From contig CAJNOJ010000156.1 of the NCBI GenBank assembly GCA_905250025.1, positions 183,263 through 247,262 of the forward strand: a stretch of DNA of 64,000 nt. The letters run 5' to 3'. Below the pieces are notes generated by a model. The model saw only the letters and a program-made list of their open reading frames with translations. It ran no database searches and was not told the origin of the DNA. Below, piece after piece: positions 49,400 through 63,499 of this stretch (positions are counted from its first letter, which is position 1; each line of letters opens with the position of its first letter). Source of the DNA: Adineta ricciae. Its lineage: Eukaryota; Rotifera; Eurotatoria; Adinetida; Adinetidae. The position numbers were made by a program, and so were the translations under genes.

Positions 49400-51356
49400 T
49401 CATGCGATTGGCGATGCATGAGTTTGTTGAGCAGTACTTTGAATGTCTTCATCTTCTTGAATAGTATTCGTTATCAAAGGTGCTGTTAAATCATTATCTG
49501 TTTCATCGAACAGAACCGCAAAGAATGCTAGAGTACCGAAGAATAAAAAGAGCACTACGATGAGTGTTTGCCATTGAATTTGTAATGATCCTGCATAGAA
49601 AAATGCTATAGCGGCCATTAATGACTAGGCGAAAGGCAAAAATGGTTACGAAAAGTGGCGTCAACGAACATGCCAACTTACTTGAACAAGTTTGAATATT
49701 GCAAAAGCTGAAGCCGTGGTTTGTTTATATCGTGTTGCTAGAACATTCATTAACTAAAGACATTTTAGACAAGATCGATTTGAACTTTTTTTACTAGAGA
49801 AGAAAACTTACTTGGGTATTTAAACTACTATCACCTAAACCAACGATGAATGATCCAATAAATGTGATAACTTGACTTGTTGTTGAACTAGAGACAACCA
49901 AATTTTTTCAATGACACATGCCGATTTTAGTTTTACGTTTACTTGAAATCAAAATATGGTTTTGTTGTAGTCTCATTCGAAGCTGAGTCGACTGGAAAGT
50001 TGACGAATACGGAATAATAGTAAACCATTTGTAGAATACAACCAACAAGTATCATCAATGCTCGCTGTGATGCAGTTTTCGGTTTAGTAATGAAGCCGAA
50101 TAAACCACCACCTACAGACGAAAAACGACGCTTCCGTGATGTTCGGCGTTTTTAGACAATTTACCGAGGATTTCTCCACAACCGATAAGAATACCATGTA
50201 AGCCAATCAATCGTTTACGAGTGTCTAAACAAAAGAGTGGGGCGTTCGCGACCAGCATGATCTGCATCTTTACCTCCATATTTAACGTAATGACCAATAC
50301 ATGTGGCGAAAACTCCTTGGAAAAGTGTGTTGGATAAACCTGCACAAATAGATTCACATTGATTTAATAAAGTAGTAGAGATGTATCAGTTCGTTTGATT
50401 TACCTGAATAGGCAAAAGGAATGAGCAATAAAAGCATATTTCGTGTTCGCAATAATGCTCCAGCTACTTTTAACGTGTGTATTACATCAGCTAATGTACT
50501 CTTTTTCTCTTCAACAATACGACTTAGAGTGTGACGATGCTTTTCCACATATGAACGCCAAATGACGAACATGAATATGAGCAAGCCAACGGCGGACACA
50601 ATGGAGAAAACGACGAATAATGGTATTCGTGTAGCGCGATCAATGATTTGAGCTTTCAAAGCTATAAATACATATATATTTCCGGCCAACAGACTATGAA
50701 AACCAAATAATAAATCGCTGTACTTTTCCATACAGAAAATTTCAAAATACCTGACTTGAAAGAGCGCCCAAAAGATTCCGGAATTTCGACTTATGGTTAA
50801 ATCATCGGAATTATTTGCTAAATAAACTCCTTGAGCTGTCCATAATACAGCTGCACCAATGCCAATTAAAATTGATACAACATAATATGACCATGTCATC
50901 GGATAAATAAATGATAGGACATAGAGACTAAGTACGATAATAAACAATGCATTTTTATCTAATATACCAACTGCTTACAAGTATGTTGATCCGCCAAGAA
51001 ACATCGAAACGGATGGGCCCAATATGGAAACGATAGCAGGCGCAAATACATTCGTTAACGCGAAAAATGAGTATAAGATGGCCATACTAAAAGTTGAAAC
51101 TGTATAAATCAGAAATCCGAGTCATCGTCTGTGCTCTCACCTGATGTAACCACTTCCATGAAAGCTTGTGCCATTTACTGTTTCATTTTTGACTCCTTCC
51201 AGTACACTTTGCTTTAGAAAAAAACAGCATTCATCATTGATATAAATCTTTAGAGAAAAATGTTCATACCGATATCATGCCAGTGGCTTGAAACGCTGTG
51301 AATAGAATCATAAAAGCTAAGCCGAGTAGAACCACATTGATGAACCTGTTATCCAT
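49400..51356 (-). CDS. MFSD11: UNC93-like / MFSD11 major-facilitator membrane protein
   Basis: About eleven exons, starting with ATG at 51356 (51356-51270, 51211-51141, 51086-50979, 50927-50751, 50693-50404, 50339-50274, 50224-50165, 50111-49943, then about 49888-49812, one more short exon near 49750-49690, and a last one to 49400), give about 450 residues. Family blocks include SMAILYSFFALTN, ILIGIGAAVLWTAQG, NSGIFWALFQ, GLSNTLFQGVFATCIG, HGILIGCGEILGG and IVGLGDSSLNTQ. Twelve helices are expected. The tail is acidic and polar. MFSD11 is an orphan transporter-like protein; the substrate is unknown. The fourth and fifth exons were set by alignment to the family, because the longest open frames read into introns. 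Confidence 0.85.
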
Positions 51357-52446
51357 GATTGCGTTGGATAATATCTATTTACGATGCTATGAATGAACGA
51401 GGCGAAAGAAAAGAACAAGGTAATGAGTTTGTGTTCGAAACAGTGTGGAGAAAAGAGGTTACTTAATATGACCTTCTATACCTTATACGAAGATAAGATT
51501 GTAAAGAAAGAAGATGGATAAGAGTAGAGTAGAGATTCTTCTTTAGTAAAGAAATGTTTCATCTTGTTAGGAGAGAGGTGTGTTCAGCAGTTTCAAGTGG
51601 ACAAGTGACAATTAAATTCATCAAACTAGTACCTAATCGTTCAATGGGAGTTTGTGATAATACTAGATTGCGGTCGCTTCGAACTTGTTTTATAAATAAA
51701 TAATTATATATTCTAGTTAAAAATAAGCACGAGAACGAGAATCACTCACATCAGCGAACAATCAAAAATTCATTGATCAGTTAAGAACCAATCAGAAACC
51801 GTTTTATTAGTTTGGGGGTTTTTAGTAGTGTCTATGATCTAAAATATGATACTTCACAATGATTGAATTCATGAAGGTTCGATTACTCTTATTGAAAACC
51901 GTTTTTATCGTCATTTTCAATAGTTTTAAAAATAAGCCTTCAACTCTGTCTGCTATACAATACCGAGTTTGAGCCGTATGTTCATTGTCAAGCACATAAT
52001 GAGGTGGAAGTACAGCAGTTTAAAAAAGATATCGTGCACATTCCCTTTTAGCTCGGTCTTTGGAGAATTTCGAAACAATGAGTCTATGCTTTGGATTTCA
52101 TTTTCGGGTAATCCTGGCTATACCTGTCCAAATCATGTTTAAAACCAAGATTATAAATCAATTAAATTTCATGGTTCGAGCATCACTATAATTTGAAGTG
52201 TATGGTCAAAACCCTGCCATTTGAAGATCCAAACAAGTTATTTAGTCGAAGCAACATCTATGTCGATGCTGACCTAGAGCATTAAACCAGTTAATTGATG
52301 TACTAAACTCACTGTATAGCGTCCTCTGCTTAGAATTATTCACAATTGGTTAGACAATATTTTACCGACAATACACATGTATTCTTCTCTTCACACTGTT
52401 CGTTTGGTTTATTATAGTCGGTCTTAATATTATTCTAATCAAGAAT
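51357..52446. other. Intergenic, divergent promoters of MFSD11 and SAM gene
   Basis: About 1.1 kb with no supported coding region. Confidence 0.6.
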
Positions 52447-53649
52447 ATGTCATCAGGTGAGGAGATTGATCACAATCATAAATTTCTATCTTGAATTGAA
52501 TAGAAACGTCAATGTGGATGAAATTTCTTCATGAGTCAGATATACCAACGGACGAAAATACTCTTTCGCAATATTGCACAGCACTATCAAGTCGATTTAC
52601 GACAATCGATGAACTTTTAACTGTCAATGAAAACGATCTAATCAATCTTGGTATAACAAATCAATACGATCGAATTTGTTTAATCAAACAAGCACATCTA
52701 TTTGACGATAAAGTAAACATTGAAATTTGATCATCTATCAAACAATTTTGTATTTATCTAGGAAAACCTACCATTAACTAGACACTCAGCAGGTATAGAA
52801 CTTTCAAATAATCATTCGGATTATTGATAAATTTTAGCTTCCAATTATATTCATGAACATTGGCTTGCAAATAATCAATCAACACCTGTCAATCCACAAT
52901 CGAAATGTAGTTTATCTCCAGCATTACTTTCTCGAATCTCATTCAATGATCGTAAGTAGACAAACGTTTTGACAGTTCATTCATTTCAATGGATATTTGC
53001 TTTTGAGATGCTTCATGTGATGATGTGACCCTGATCCATTCAAGTCACTCCCATGAACATTTGCAAACGCCAAAACGAGTTGATCGCAATGACAAAATTC
53101 AAACATTACTTGAATCATGTCAAAAACGTACACCACCGGCGTCTACACGTGGTCTACGAGCGATGAAATCTCTTTCGGGTAGCTTGAATTTTCGATGTTT
53201 ACCAAGAGAATTTGTTTTTTATTTTTTTAGATACAATAGCATTGCAAAAGAAAATTCTCACTGGTAATGACCGACTGAAACGATTGACTTTATCCAGATC
53301 ACTGATTAAACGACAGACAGCATTGATCACGAAAAAAGTATCGAACTTAACCAGCAAACTTAGCAATCCATTCGCGAAGAAAACCAATAAAAATGATTTG
53401 AAAGCACCAGAAAAGCCAGTTCAAATTGCACAACAATCTAAAGCTAGTAGTAACGAGAATTTATTGTCTCATATCGATGCAATCGAATCGAAATACACAC
53501 GTGAGAGATCGTGATCATGATAGACGAAGTGATTATTTTGATTTATTCTAGTTTCATCGGCTCAAACGATACCAACGAGAAAATTTAAACTCGGCGCACC
53601 GACGACCTTTCTCACCCGGTCACTTGCGAATCATGCTCAGAAAGAATGA
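52447..53649 (+). CDS. SAM-domain protein of unknown function
   Basis: Exons 52447-52456, 52504-52712, 52762-52792, 52838-52951, 53008-53178, 53231-53500 and 53552-53649 join in phase to 300 residues. Residues about 6-70 form a sterile alpha motif (MWMKFLHESDIP, FTTIDELLTVNENDLINLGI, RICLIKQ). The rest is Ser/Lys/Thr-rich, with a basic helical region (about 185-225, LKRLTLSRSLIKRQ and ITKKVSNLTSKLSNPFAKK) and no second domain. SAM domains mediate protein-protein or RNA contacts; the partner is unknown. The first exon carries three codons plus one base. Its stop is 128 nt from the next ATG on the same strand. Confidence 0.7.
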
Positions 53650-53777
53650 ATTCTTTTGTCTTTTATTTCCTAGTCATTTTTCCAATCTTTTTATAAATAA
53701 TTCGTGATCTTTCTCATTTTTCTTTCTTGAATAAGTCAGACTATTTTCTAGATTAACATATTCGAACACCATTGCCC

Positions 53778-55504
<1,727 letters not shown>

Positions 55505-55698
55505 AATTGTGTGTTTGTTGTTTTGTCAATTTTCTATTTATTCTATTTATTCATGAACATTAACTGAAAATAAGCCAGATGATAGAATGCAACAATGATT
55601 GTTATTTTAAATAGCGATTTCGCCTCTCGAGATAATGCTTATCACAGCACGTGTATGTTCTCTTTCTAATCGCATAGTTGTGTTTGCTTTAGTAGGTC

Positions 55699-56873
55699 AT
55701 GTCGCTTCGCATTACAGTCGTCGGTGGTGGAATTATCGGTTTGACTACAGCATGTACTATTCTAAAAGACTATTCATCCTATCCACAGTTGCAACTAGTA
55801 ATCATCAGTGAACGTTTCTCACCGGACACAACAGCCGATGTGTCGGCAGGTTATTGGGAACCCTATGGTCTTGAGACGATCGATGAACGAACTCTCCGTT
55901 GGGCTGGTTATACGTATGATGTATTTATGAGCGAATTCTTCTCAACAAAAGCAGCTCGTGCGGGCATTATGAAAGTACCTGCATACACTTTATACGGTTA
56001 CAATGGACAAAATAAAGGCAAAAATACGTTGAAGCCAACATTTTCGACATTAGTTCGACATTTTCGAATGTTAGATGAATGCGAAATGAGTATCTTTGAT
56101 CATCTGAAACCAACATCTGGCTTTGTCATGTCCACGATTGCTGTCGAAGTTCGATGCTACCTTCATGAAGTGCGTCGTTTTCTTGGACAAGATCCACGAG
56201 TGAAATTTATTCATAAACGAATTTCGAGCTTTCAAGAACTAACCGATCAAACTGACTTGATTGTTAATTGTACAGGTTTAGGTGCGCGACAGCTTGCCAA
56301 TGACCATACTGTTCGACCGGCACGCGGACAAGTAAAGTCCAACGATCTCTCTAGTAAAATTTCACTTGTCATTTGTCTTAGATCATTCGTGTTCAAGCAC
56401 CATGGATAAAAGCCGTTTATAACTTTGATACGGATGAAGGCGAAGGATATATCATCCCTCAGATGAACTGTGTTGTGCTAGGCGGTACATTTCAGTTGAA
56501 TGATTGGAATACAGCAACAGTTAAAAGTGATACAAAGAAAATTCTTCGAATGTGTTCGAAATGTTTGCCAGCGTTGGAACAAATTCATCATGGCAAAGTT
56601 CAAGTCGGACTTCGACCTTATCGAGATGATGGCGTTCGACTCGAACATGAAAAAACAAGCGATGGAATGGATATTGTTCACTGCTACGGTCATTCCGGTT
56701 CAGGCGTAACACTTTCATGGGGCTGTGCGAGAGATGTTGTGGAAATCATCAAAACACTGGTACCGATTGTCGAAAGCGAACAATCGAAAAGCGAGACCGG
56801 AATGCCATTACATGAACAGTTGTGGCGTTTAGTTGAATACAAAAACACTAATCATTTGCGATCGAAAGTTTAA
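55699..56873 (+). CDS. DDO: D-aspartate / D-amino-acid oxidase (FAD)
   Basis: Exons 55699-56331 and 56382-56873 join in phase 0 to 374 residues, slightly longer than the usual 340. The N-terminal FAD-binding motif is ITVVGGGIIGLTTA, followed by AGYWEPYG. Substrate and flavin motifs GLGARQLA, PARGQ, LRPYRDDGVRLE and YGHSGSGVTLSWG follow. The enzyme deaminates D-amino acids in peroxisomes, releasing hydrogen peroxide. D-aspartate and D-amino-acid oxidases are hard to separate by eye; DDO is a guess. The last three residues are SKV, which resembles but is not the standard SKL peroxisome signal. A TTGCTTTAG acceptor is 6 nt before the ATG, and AATAAA follows the stop. Confidence 0.87.
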
Positions 56874-57153
56874 ACATGTTTCATCTTTTCTCGAATAAAA
56901 ACCAATGTTTCATTCATTCTGATAACAAGTTGTACGAGAATTCGTCTGAGAAAATCTCGATGGCTGCACACATCGATGAATCGTTATTCAGTAGTTGTCG
57001 CTAGATGACAGTCTATTTTTCATACTTGTTTATATGCGGTCGACAGCGAGTAGTCAATCCTGAATCTTGCTCGCTGCTGCATCACGTCACTTTATTATTG
57101 AGACGGTGACACGTAGTTGATTTCCTCACTTTAGGTCTGCAAACACCTCAAAC

Positions 57154-58159
57154 ATGGTTTCCGATAGTATTTCCGTATGTTTCATCTTAAGCAATGTCAT
57201 TTCGTCGAACTTTTCTCGTATAGGTTCCATCTCTCTATGTGATCAAGGGTATTATTATCTTGGACAATGATGGAAATCGTCTTTTGGCGAAAGTAAGTGT
57301 TTGTTGAATTGAATGTCAATGGATCGAAGGTGTTCTTGGTTTTAGTATTATAATCAATCGTATACAACGATAAAAGAACAGAAAGAATTCGAGAAATCTT
57401 TGTTCAATAAAACACACAAAGGTTCAGGCGATGTCATTCTTTTGGATAATTGGACGATTGTCTACCGAAACAATGTTGATTTACTCTTCTACGTTGTTGG
57501 CAGTACAGACGAAAACGAAGTAAACAAAACTAACCGCTGTCTTGTTTTTCTTTCTCAGACAAATCCGTTTTTAGTTAATGTTAAACTCCGTGTTGACATG
57601 CTTATTCGACTCATTGAGCACGATGTTGCGAAAAAATGTGGAGAAACGATATCTTTACGAAAATTTGGATCTAGTGATGCTGACACTCGACGAAATTTGT
57701 GACGATGGGTAAAATAGATTGAATGAAAACAAAACCTGTCTTTACCCTTTTGATCTACGTTTAGAATTGTCTTAGAATCGGATCCAATGTTAATTGCACA
57801 ACGTGTTCAGTTACGCCAGGATGACATTCCATTAGGCGAACAGACTGTCACTCAGGTAAGTCAAAAACCTACTGAAATCAGTTGACCGAGAGATATCATC
57901 AACGTCCTATATTTATCAGGTCTTCAATCAGAGAATCACTAAGCTCTTTACCGATAAGCGATAACTAGGTCGGTATGAGAATGCATTCGGGCTTTTGTCA
58001 GCAGTATATTTCGCTTAGAAATCTAACAATAATGTCGTTCGAATTTTTCATTCGTTTGAGATAAATGTAAAGGTAGTTTGATGGAAGATGTTGATCTTAC
58101 TTTTGTTTTAGGTACTTAACCATGCAAAAGAACAAATTAAGTGGTCGTTATTGAAATAA
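57154..58159 (+). CDS. COPZ: Coatomer subunit zeta
   Basis: Exons 57154-57174, 57224-57292, 57346-57519, 57575-57708, 57765-57855 and 58112-58159 join in phase to 178 residues (human 177). The longin-like fold shows [19 protein letters not shown] and [15 protein letters not shown]. After it come [23 protein letters not shown](M) style VLESDPM and a C-terminus [11 protein letters not shown]. Exon 4 must start at 57575, after the second AG; starting at the earlier AG gives a wrong frame and an early stop. Zeta is the small subunit of the COPI coat for Golgi-ER transport. The last intron (256 nt) is long for this region. Confidence 0.95.
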
Positions 58160-59426
58160 ATAATGCGGAGAGAAATTAATCAATCGAAACATTTTATTGG
58201 ACATGTTAGTCTTCGTGCGCATCATTATCACTATTTTATTCGTTGTTATCCTCGGAAAATAAAACTAAATCTCATGTTTTACTTCATATTCTAGTAGAAA
58301 TGCATATCTTATCTAAATATTTCCCAAAACTACTGCTATTCAAGCATATTACTACAATATCATGTAACATCGAAGTAATCCATATCCAATAGGCGCGTCG
58401 GACAAGACGTGATAATAATACAAAGAGATTTCTATTAGAAAACGAATCCTGGACAAATATTCAGAATAGATGAATCAGTTTAGCAGTCTGATTCACGTTT
58501 CGAACAGCTTATTCATCTCGTATAGTCGTCCTGGGATATGTCTCTGAGTGAAAATTAATATCCAAGATTGGCTCGAATGATTCATAAAAAAACTTCGTAT
58601 AAAAGCGATCTAGTTTCCAACAAGCCGCAAATTCTCACTTGATTTCCTGACGCAAAAGGATTTATCCAGGGACAGACTATCCGACTGAACGCATTCATCT
58701 ACTATGAACCCTTCTCGAAGACAGATTATTCCACATATCTTTTTCTATGCGTTAATCTTCCAATTCAATGTAATTATCTTTATTTCGAAAATAGAACAAC
58801 AATTTTATCTATCAATTACTCAATGGATTTGGAATAATCTAACGATTCAACACATTGCTTAAAGAGGAATACACCATTGACATTTGTTTGTTCTCAATAA
58901 AAAACAGAAAAGTTAGCTGTTGATAGCTATTCGAAGTAACTCAGTCCATGAACTCATCTAAAATTAATTATTTATTAAGCACAGACTTTCGAGCTCATAG
59001 ATAATTGATCTAATTTGACAGATACCAAGCACTTTTGAACCTTGAAGAAGATATACGCGAGAGAAAAGCTTCGTACTAACGTAATACATCACAGAGAGAA
59101 ACATTTAGTAAACGGATTTCTTTAGAAAAAACAATTGCGCTCTTCATATATTTGTTTTTAATTAAAGAATCTGTCTCTCTCTCTCTTCATTGGCTATTAT
59201 ATGCTGAATATTCTCTACATATTTTTCTTAACGAGGAATCTTTAATAGGACGAGAAAATAGTTTATTTAAGCTCATCACGAGAGCGTCAGAGGTATAAAA
59301 TTAATTAAATTTCTACCAATGATTTAAAACGTTTCTTCTTTTCTGTTTTAAAAAGATTATTTCATATAATAGAAGCTCACATCTGCCACAACTTCTTTTT
59401 CATACTCTATTTCATTTGACAAAGAA
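58160..59426. other. Intergenic, COPZ to GPCR pair
   Basis: About 1.27 kb without a supported gene. Promoter of the first GPCR is presumably at the right. Confidence 0.6.
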
Positions 59427-60546
59427 ATGACGACTGCTGAACAGACAGATACGATGTCGACAACTACGGATCCGTCAGATTCTCTTGATACGTCAATAAT
59501 TTATATTCGTTCGAGTATTGTTATTCTGATTTGGTTTGAAATCGTCACTGCATGTCTTCTGTAAGTGATTACCATTGATTTGTAAATAGAGAATTTATTC
59601 ATTAATTGACTTTGATTTATAAAGTTACGGTCTAGGATTTCTTGGCAATATTCTTTCATTGATTATTTTCTATTCATTGGGCGAATTTCGTCGGATTTCC
59701 ACGGGCTATTTCTTTCTCCTGACAACAATTTCGAATAGTTTTCATCTATGGACGCTAAGCACGGAATTCCTCGGTATTTTCAATATTTACATTTATCCTG
59801 ATGCCTTTCTACAATGTCGATTAAATTTCTTTGTACAGAATGTAAGTCGAGCGATTAGTACGTATTTAGCGACTGGCATTGCATTGGACCGATTGATTCG
59901 TTCCGAGTTACCTTTACGTTCAAGGGTCATCTGTACGCGTCGAAACGCAGCTATCTATACGCTTGTTTGTCTCATCACTTTCGCATGCATATGGTCCCTG
60001 TGGCTTTGTCCCGAAATCACGCAAAACCCGACCACCGGTCAGTGTATCTACAATAAATCACCGGTCTTGTATTTTTATTTAACACAAGTTCAAAGTCCAG
60101 CACGATTCATTCTTGTATGTATTATTCCAGTAATTGTGATGATCGCAGCCAATATACGTATGCTATACAACATGCATCAATCACACCGACGGGTTGCTCA
60201 CCACGCAGAAACCGTTACTGCTGTAATGGCACAGCCAGCATTGTTAACACAGAAACGAACTTTTCGGCGGATGACTGCCTTAGATCGAATGCTATTCTAC
60301 ATGATGGTAGCCAACGTTGGTACGTTTATTGTCACACAAATACCATTTCATGTATACACATTAGTTCGTGTATACTATCCAATACTGGATCAATTCACGC
60401 ATTCGTTGGTACGAGCAATGCTTTTAATCTGGTCGAGTCTCTATTTTGGTCTAGGATTTTATTTGTATTGTTTCGCATCTCCACTCTTTCGAGAGAAATT
60501 TGTTATGTTCAGCAAAAAATTATTTCAATGCTTTCAACGTCGATGA
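59427..60546 (+). CDS. Rhodopsin-like GPCR, tandem copy 1
   Basis: Exons 59427-59560 and 59625-60546 join to 351 residues. Seven hydrophobic segments are visible. TM1 begins YGLGFLGN with the conserved Asn, and TM3 ends ALDRLIRSELP in place of the DRY box. The long basic third loop ends FRRMTALDRMLFYMMVANVGTF, and TM7 is SLYFGLGFYLYCFASPLFREKF. A Cys (LQCRLNFF) before TM3 and one in ECL2 (GQCIYN) can form the usual disulfide. The N-terminus is Thr/Ser/Asp-rich. It belongs to a peptide-type, lineage-specific receptor group; the ligand is unknown. The intron lies in phase 2 just before YGLGF, as in copy 2. Confidence 0.85.
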
Positions 60547-61852
60547 ATGTAAAACAAACTTCACGATCTTTCAATTTATGTATATCAACGCGTCTATCGC
60601 GCAAAAATAACGACGCAAAACTTTTCAAACACTGGAATTTGTGAGCACTGATTGACTTACCGAACTTTAGGTACGACATTTCTATAAAGAATGCCTTGGA
60701 TTCTACGTGCCGAACACAATGACATTGACATATTGAATCTCTGGGTAATCACTAGAGAATAATCATGATTTCTCACCAGATCTATTCATACACGACCGGA
60801 TTTGCGGAAGTTTGACGAAAGTTCTCTGTTTCCTTCATTATCTTACGACATGAACGCAAGCAGACAGCAACCCGAGTTTACCTAGGGTCTTTCAAACAGT
60901 AGGATAAGGTCGAGCAATCATTTCCAACTGTGTAAAATGGAATTAGGTCTCAATAAACGGATCTGGACATGCAATGTCACATTGAATCATTATAATTGCT
61001 TATCTTGCTTGAATATTTTCGCATTGTTCTTCTAATTGAGCAAGCTAGAAAAAGATTCCGAACAGCTTCATGTCGGATCAATTATTTGTTTAATTTGATA
61101 TGGCAAGCAATCTAGTGAAGCTGAACTGATCAATAATTTCTTGAAGACACTATTTAAATTGTTAAAAACAATTGTTTTGTGACATATTCTACATTGAAAT
61201 CATTACATAACTAGCCAACAAAGCAGCAATCGGATTACAAGCTCATTTTCATTTAGTTAGTATCAAGATTCATCAATATATCGTTCTATAAAATGTACAT
61301 GTTGGTTAATACTCATATGAATGGTGGGGACGAGTTTTCCGACGTCGAACATTAATTTCTTAAGTACTATTTCAAAAACATGTCTTTTCGTTATGTGCTA
61401 GTTGTACGATAACGTTCAAAAGACTTATCTATAGTGAATCGCTTGACTCGATGACGTACACCTTACTAGGGCATTAATTCCTCAAAATATAATTGGTTGT
61501 GAAACGTTCGTCTGAATTAGTGACGTTAATACTTATTTTTGGAAGTTTTTACACTAAAGATTTCGCTTTGTCACATGCTGATTGCTGATAATACTTCTTT
61601 TAGAACGCATCGTAAAAGCAAAATACTGATAATCTCAAAGAGATTTTTCTTTTCAAATACATATCACGATATTGACTGAATACGTAAGAGGCGGTGACTC
61701 GGTATACTCGTGCTTCAATATAATCACCCTTAATTATTTTATTTATCAGGAAACGAACATAATTCAATAAAGTCATTAACATTTTCTATTACGTTTTCAA
61801 ATATTTCTATATAATAGTACGAGCTTGAACCTTCTGATAGCCGTTCACTGTT
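60547..61852. other. Intergenic between the two GPCR copies
   Basis: About 1.3 kb with no coding evidence. Short open frames on the minus strand at 61600-61782 and 61807-61995 have no domain; the latter overlaps the start exon of copy 2. Confidence 0.6.
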
Positions 61853-62972
61853 ATGGCGAATGTAACAGACATTAGTATCTCATCAAGTTCAACAATTTCG
61901 ATCTTCGCGGACAGTTCTTCGTTAGACACAGCTATTTGGATAGCAACAGTGGGTGCCTGCTTCGCGTAAGCAACTCTTTTGCTTGTTTTAGTCAAATCTA
62001 GGTTCCTATCATCTGTATAGGTATGGTTTGGGTTTTTTCGGTAATCTTCTTTCGTTGGTTGTCTTCTATTCTCAAGAAGAATTCCGAAAAATCTCCACTG
62101 GTCTTTTATTTCTTCTCATAACTATTGCTAATTTATTTCACTTGTGGACATTGCTGACAGAATTTCTAACGACATACGGTATCTCTATGTTTCAACACAT
62201 CTTCTTTCAATGCCGACTAACATATTTCATCCAGAATGTTAGTCGAGCAATGAGTACGTACTTCATGGTTGCAGTAGCTATTGATCGATTGATTCGAACA
62301 GAATTTCCTGCGCGATCGAAGACATTATGCACAAGACGAAATGTCATTTTGATTACAGTAATCTTTTTCATCTTTTTCTCGTTATTTTGGTCATTTTATC
62401 TCTACCCAATGCCCTCAGTAACTAGTCAAAAAGGTTCATGTACTTTTACATATACATCGACATTTAATTATTTCTTGGGCACACTTTATATCCCTATTCG
62501 AGCAGTTCTAGTTTGTTTTATTCCACTTATTACCATGCTACTAGCCAATATTCGTATGATTTTCAATATCCGCCAATCACAACGACGTGTAACAAATCAA
62601 ATAACAGGTGGTTCATCGCGAATCAACCAACCTGTCCCATCTGCCTCGAGTTCCGTTGGAAGACCATCTAGACGAATGACCGCTTTAGATCGAATGCTTT
62701 TCTATATGATGTTTGCCAATGTATTGACATTTCTTATTTCGCAAGTTCCACTTCATACTTTCATGTGGATAAGAAATAGTCTTGCTGGATACGATGACTT
62801 CACTCTATCATTTATTCGAACAGTGCTTCTGATTTGGTCAAGTTTGTATTTTGGTGTGGCATTCTATTTCTATTGTTTGGCATCACCATTGTTTCGCGAG
62901 AAATTCGTGAAAATTATTTGCTTTAACACAAACTCGCGATCAACGACAAATATACCCATGACTAGCAAATAA
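61853..62972 (+). CDS. Rhodopsin-like GPCR, tandem copy 2
   Basis: Exons 61853-61965 and 62021-62972 join to 354 residues, with the same intron site and phase as copy 1. The start exon codes a Ser/Thr-rich N-terminus with an NVT glycosylation site. TM1 begins YGLGFFGNLLSLVV, TM3 ends AIDRLIRTEFP, and TM6 follows PSRRMTALDRMLFYMMFANVLTF. TM7 ends SLYFGVAFYFYCLASPLFREKF. The ECL2 Cys is in KGSCTFTY. Intracellular loop 3 is longer and Ser-rich compared with copy 1. Clear tandem paralogue; ligand unknown. Confidence 0.85.
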
Positions 62973-63499
62973 ACGAAACGAACTTCGATGTTGTTTTATG
63001 TATACGTATTCAGTTTAGTGGAAGAATTGATCTTTATTCTATTTGTGAATAATCAAAATAGATTTGCTTCCTTCCCTAGCAATGAGGATAACTATTCATA
63101 TATAAAAGGAAACAAAACTGTCAGAAAACTGAAAGTAATAACTAGTCATTCTTCAATGACAGGAGTTTTCATGTTCGAGAAGACGCTACTTTTTAGTCTT
63201 GTTATCCTGTGCTTAGAATAGCATGTTTACGGTGAAGTTTTACTCATTCAAATCATTAGATTTCCATGTCACTGTAAGTCATATTCAAATTTTGCCTCAG
63301 ACAAGTTAGAACTTAATCTTCACTACTGAAAGATCTCATTTTCATCTACTCTAAAGTATTATTCCCTATGTGTATACATACACTATATCCATTGACATTC
63401 TATTCACAAGTTGTCATAACGGTTGTGATAAAACTTGCATTCACAACTCAGAGATATATAAAATAAACAAATTTTCCTCACCACTCGTTAATGGCATTC
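62973..63499. other. Intergenic, GPCR copy 2 to retrotransposon
   Basis: About 0.5 kb, AT-rich, no supported gene. The left boundary of the element that follows is not visible. Confidence 0.5.

Noticed and set aside
57559-57702. Alternative COPZ exon 4 frame starting at the first AG (57558)
   Set aside because: It stops early and does not match coatomer zeta. The frame from 57575 gives the conserved [17 protein letters not shown] and fits both junction phases.
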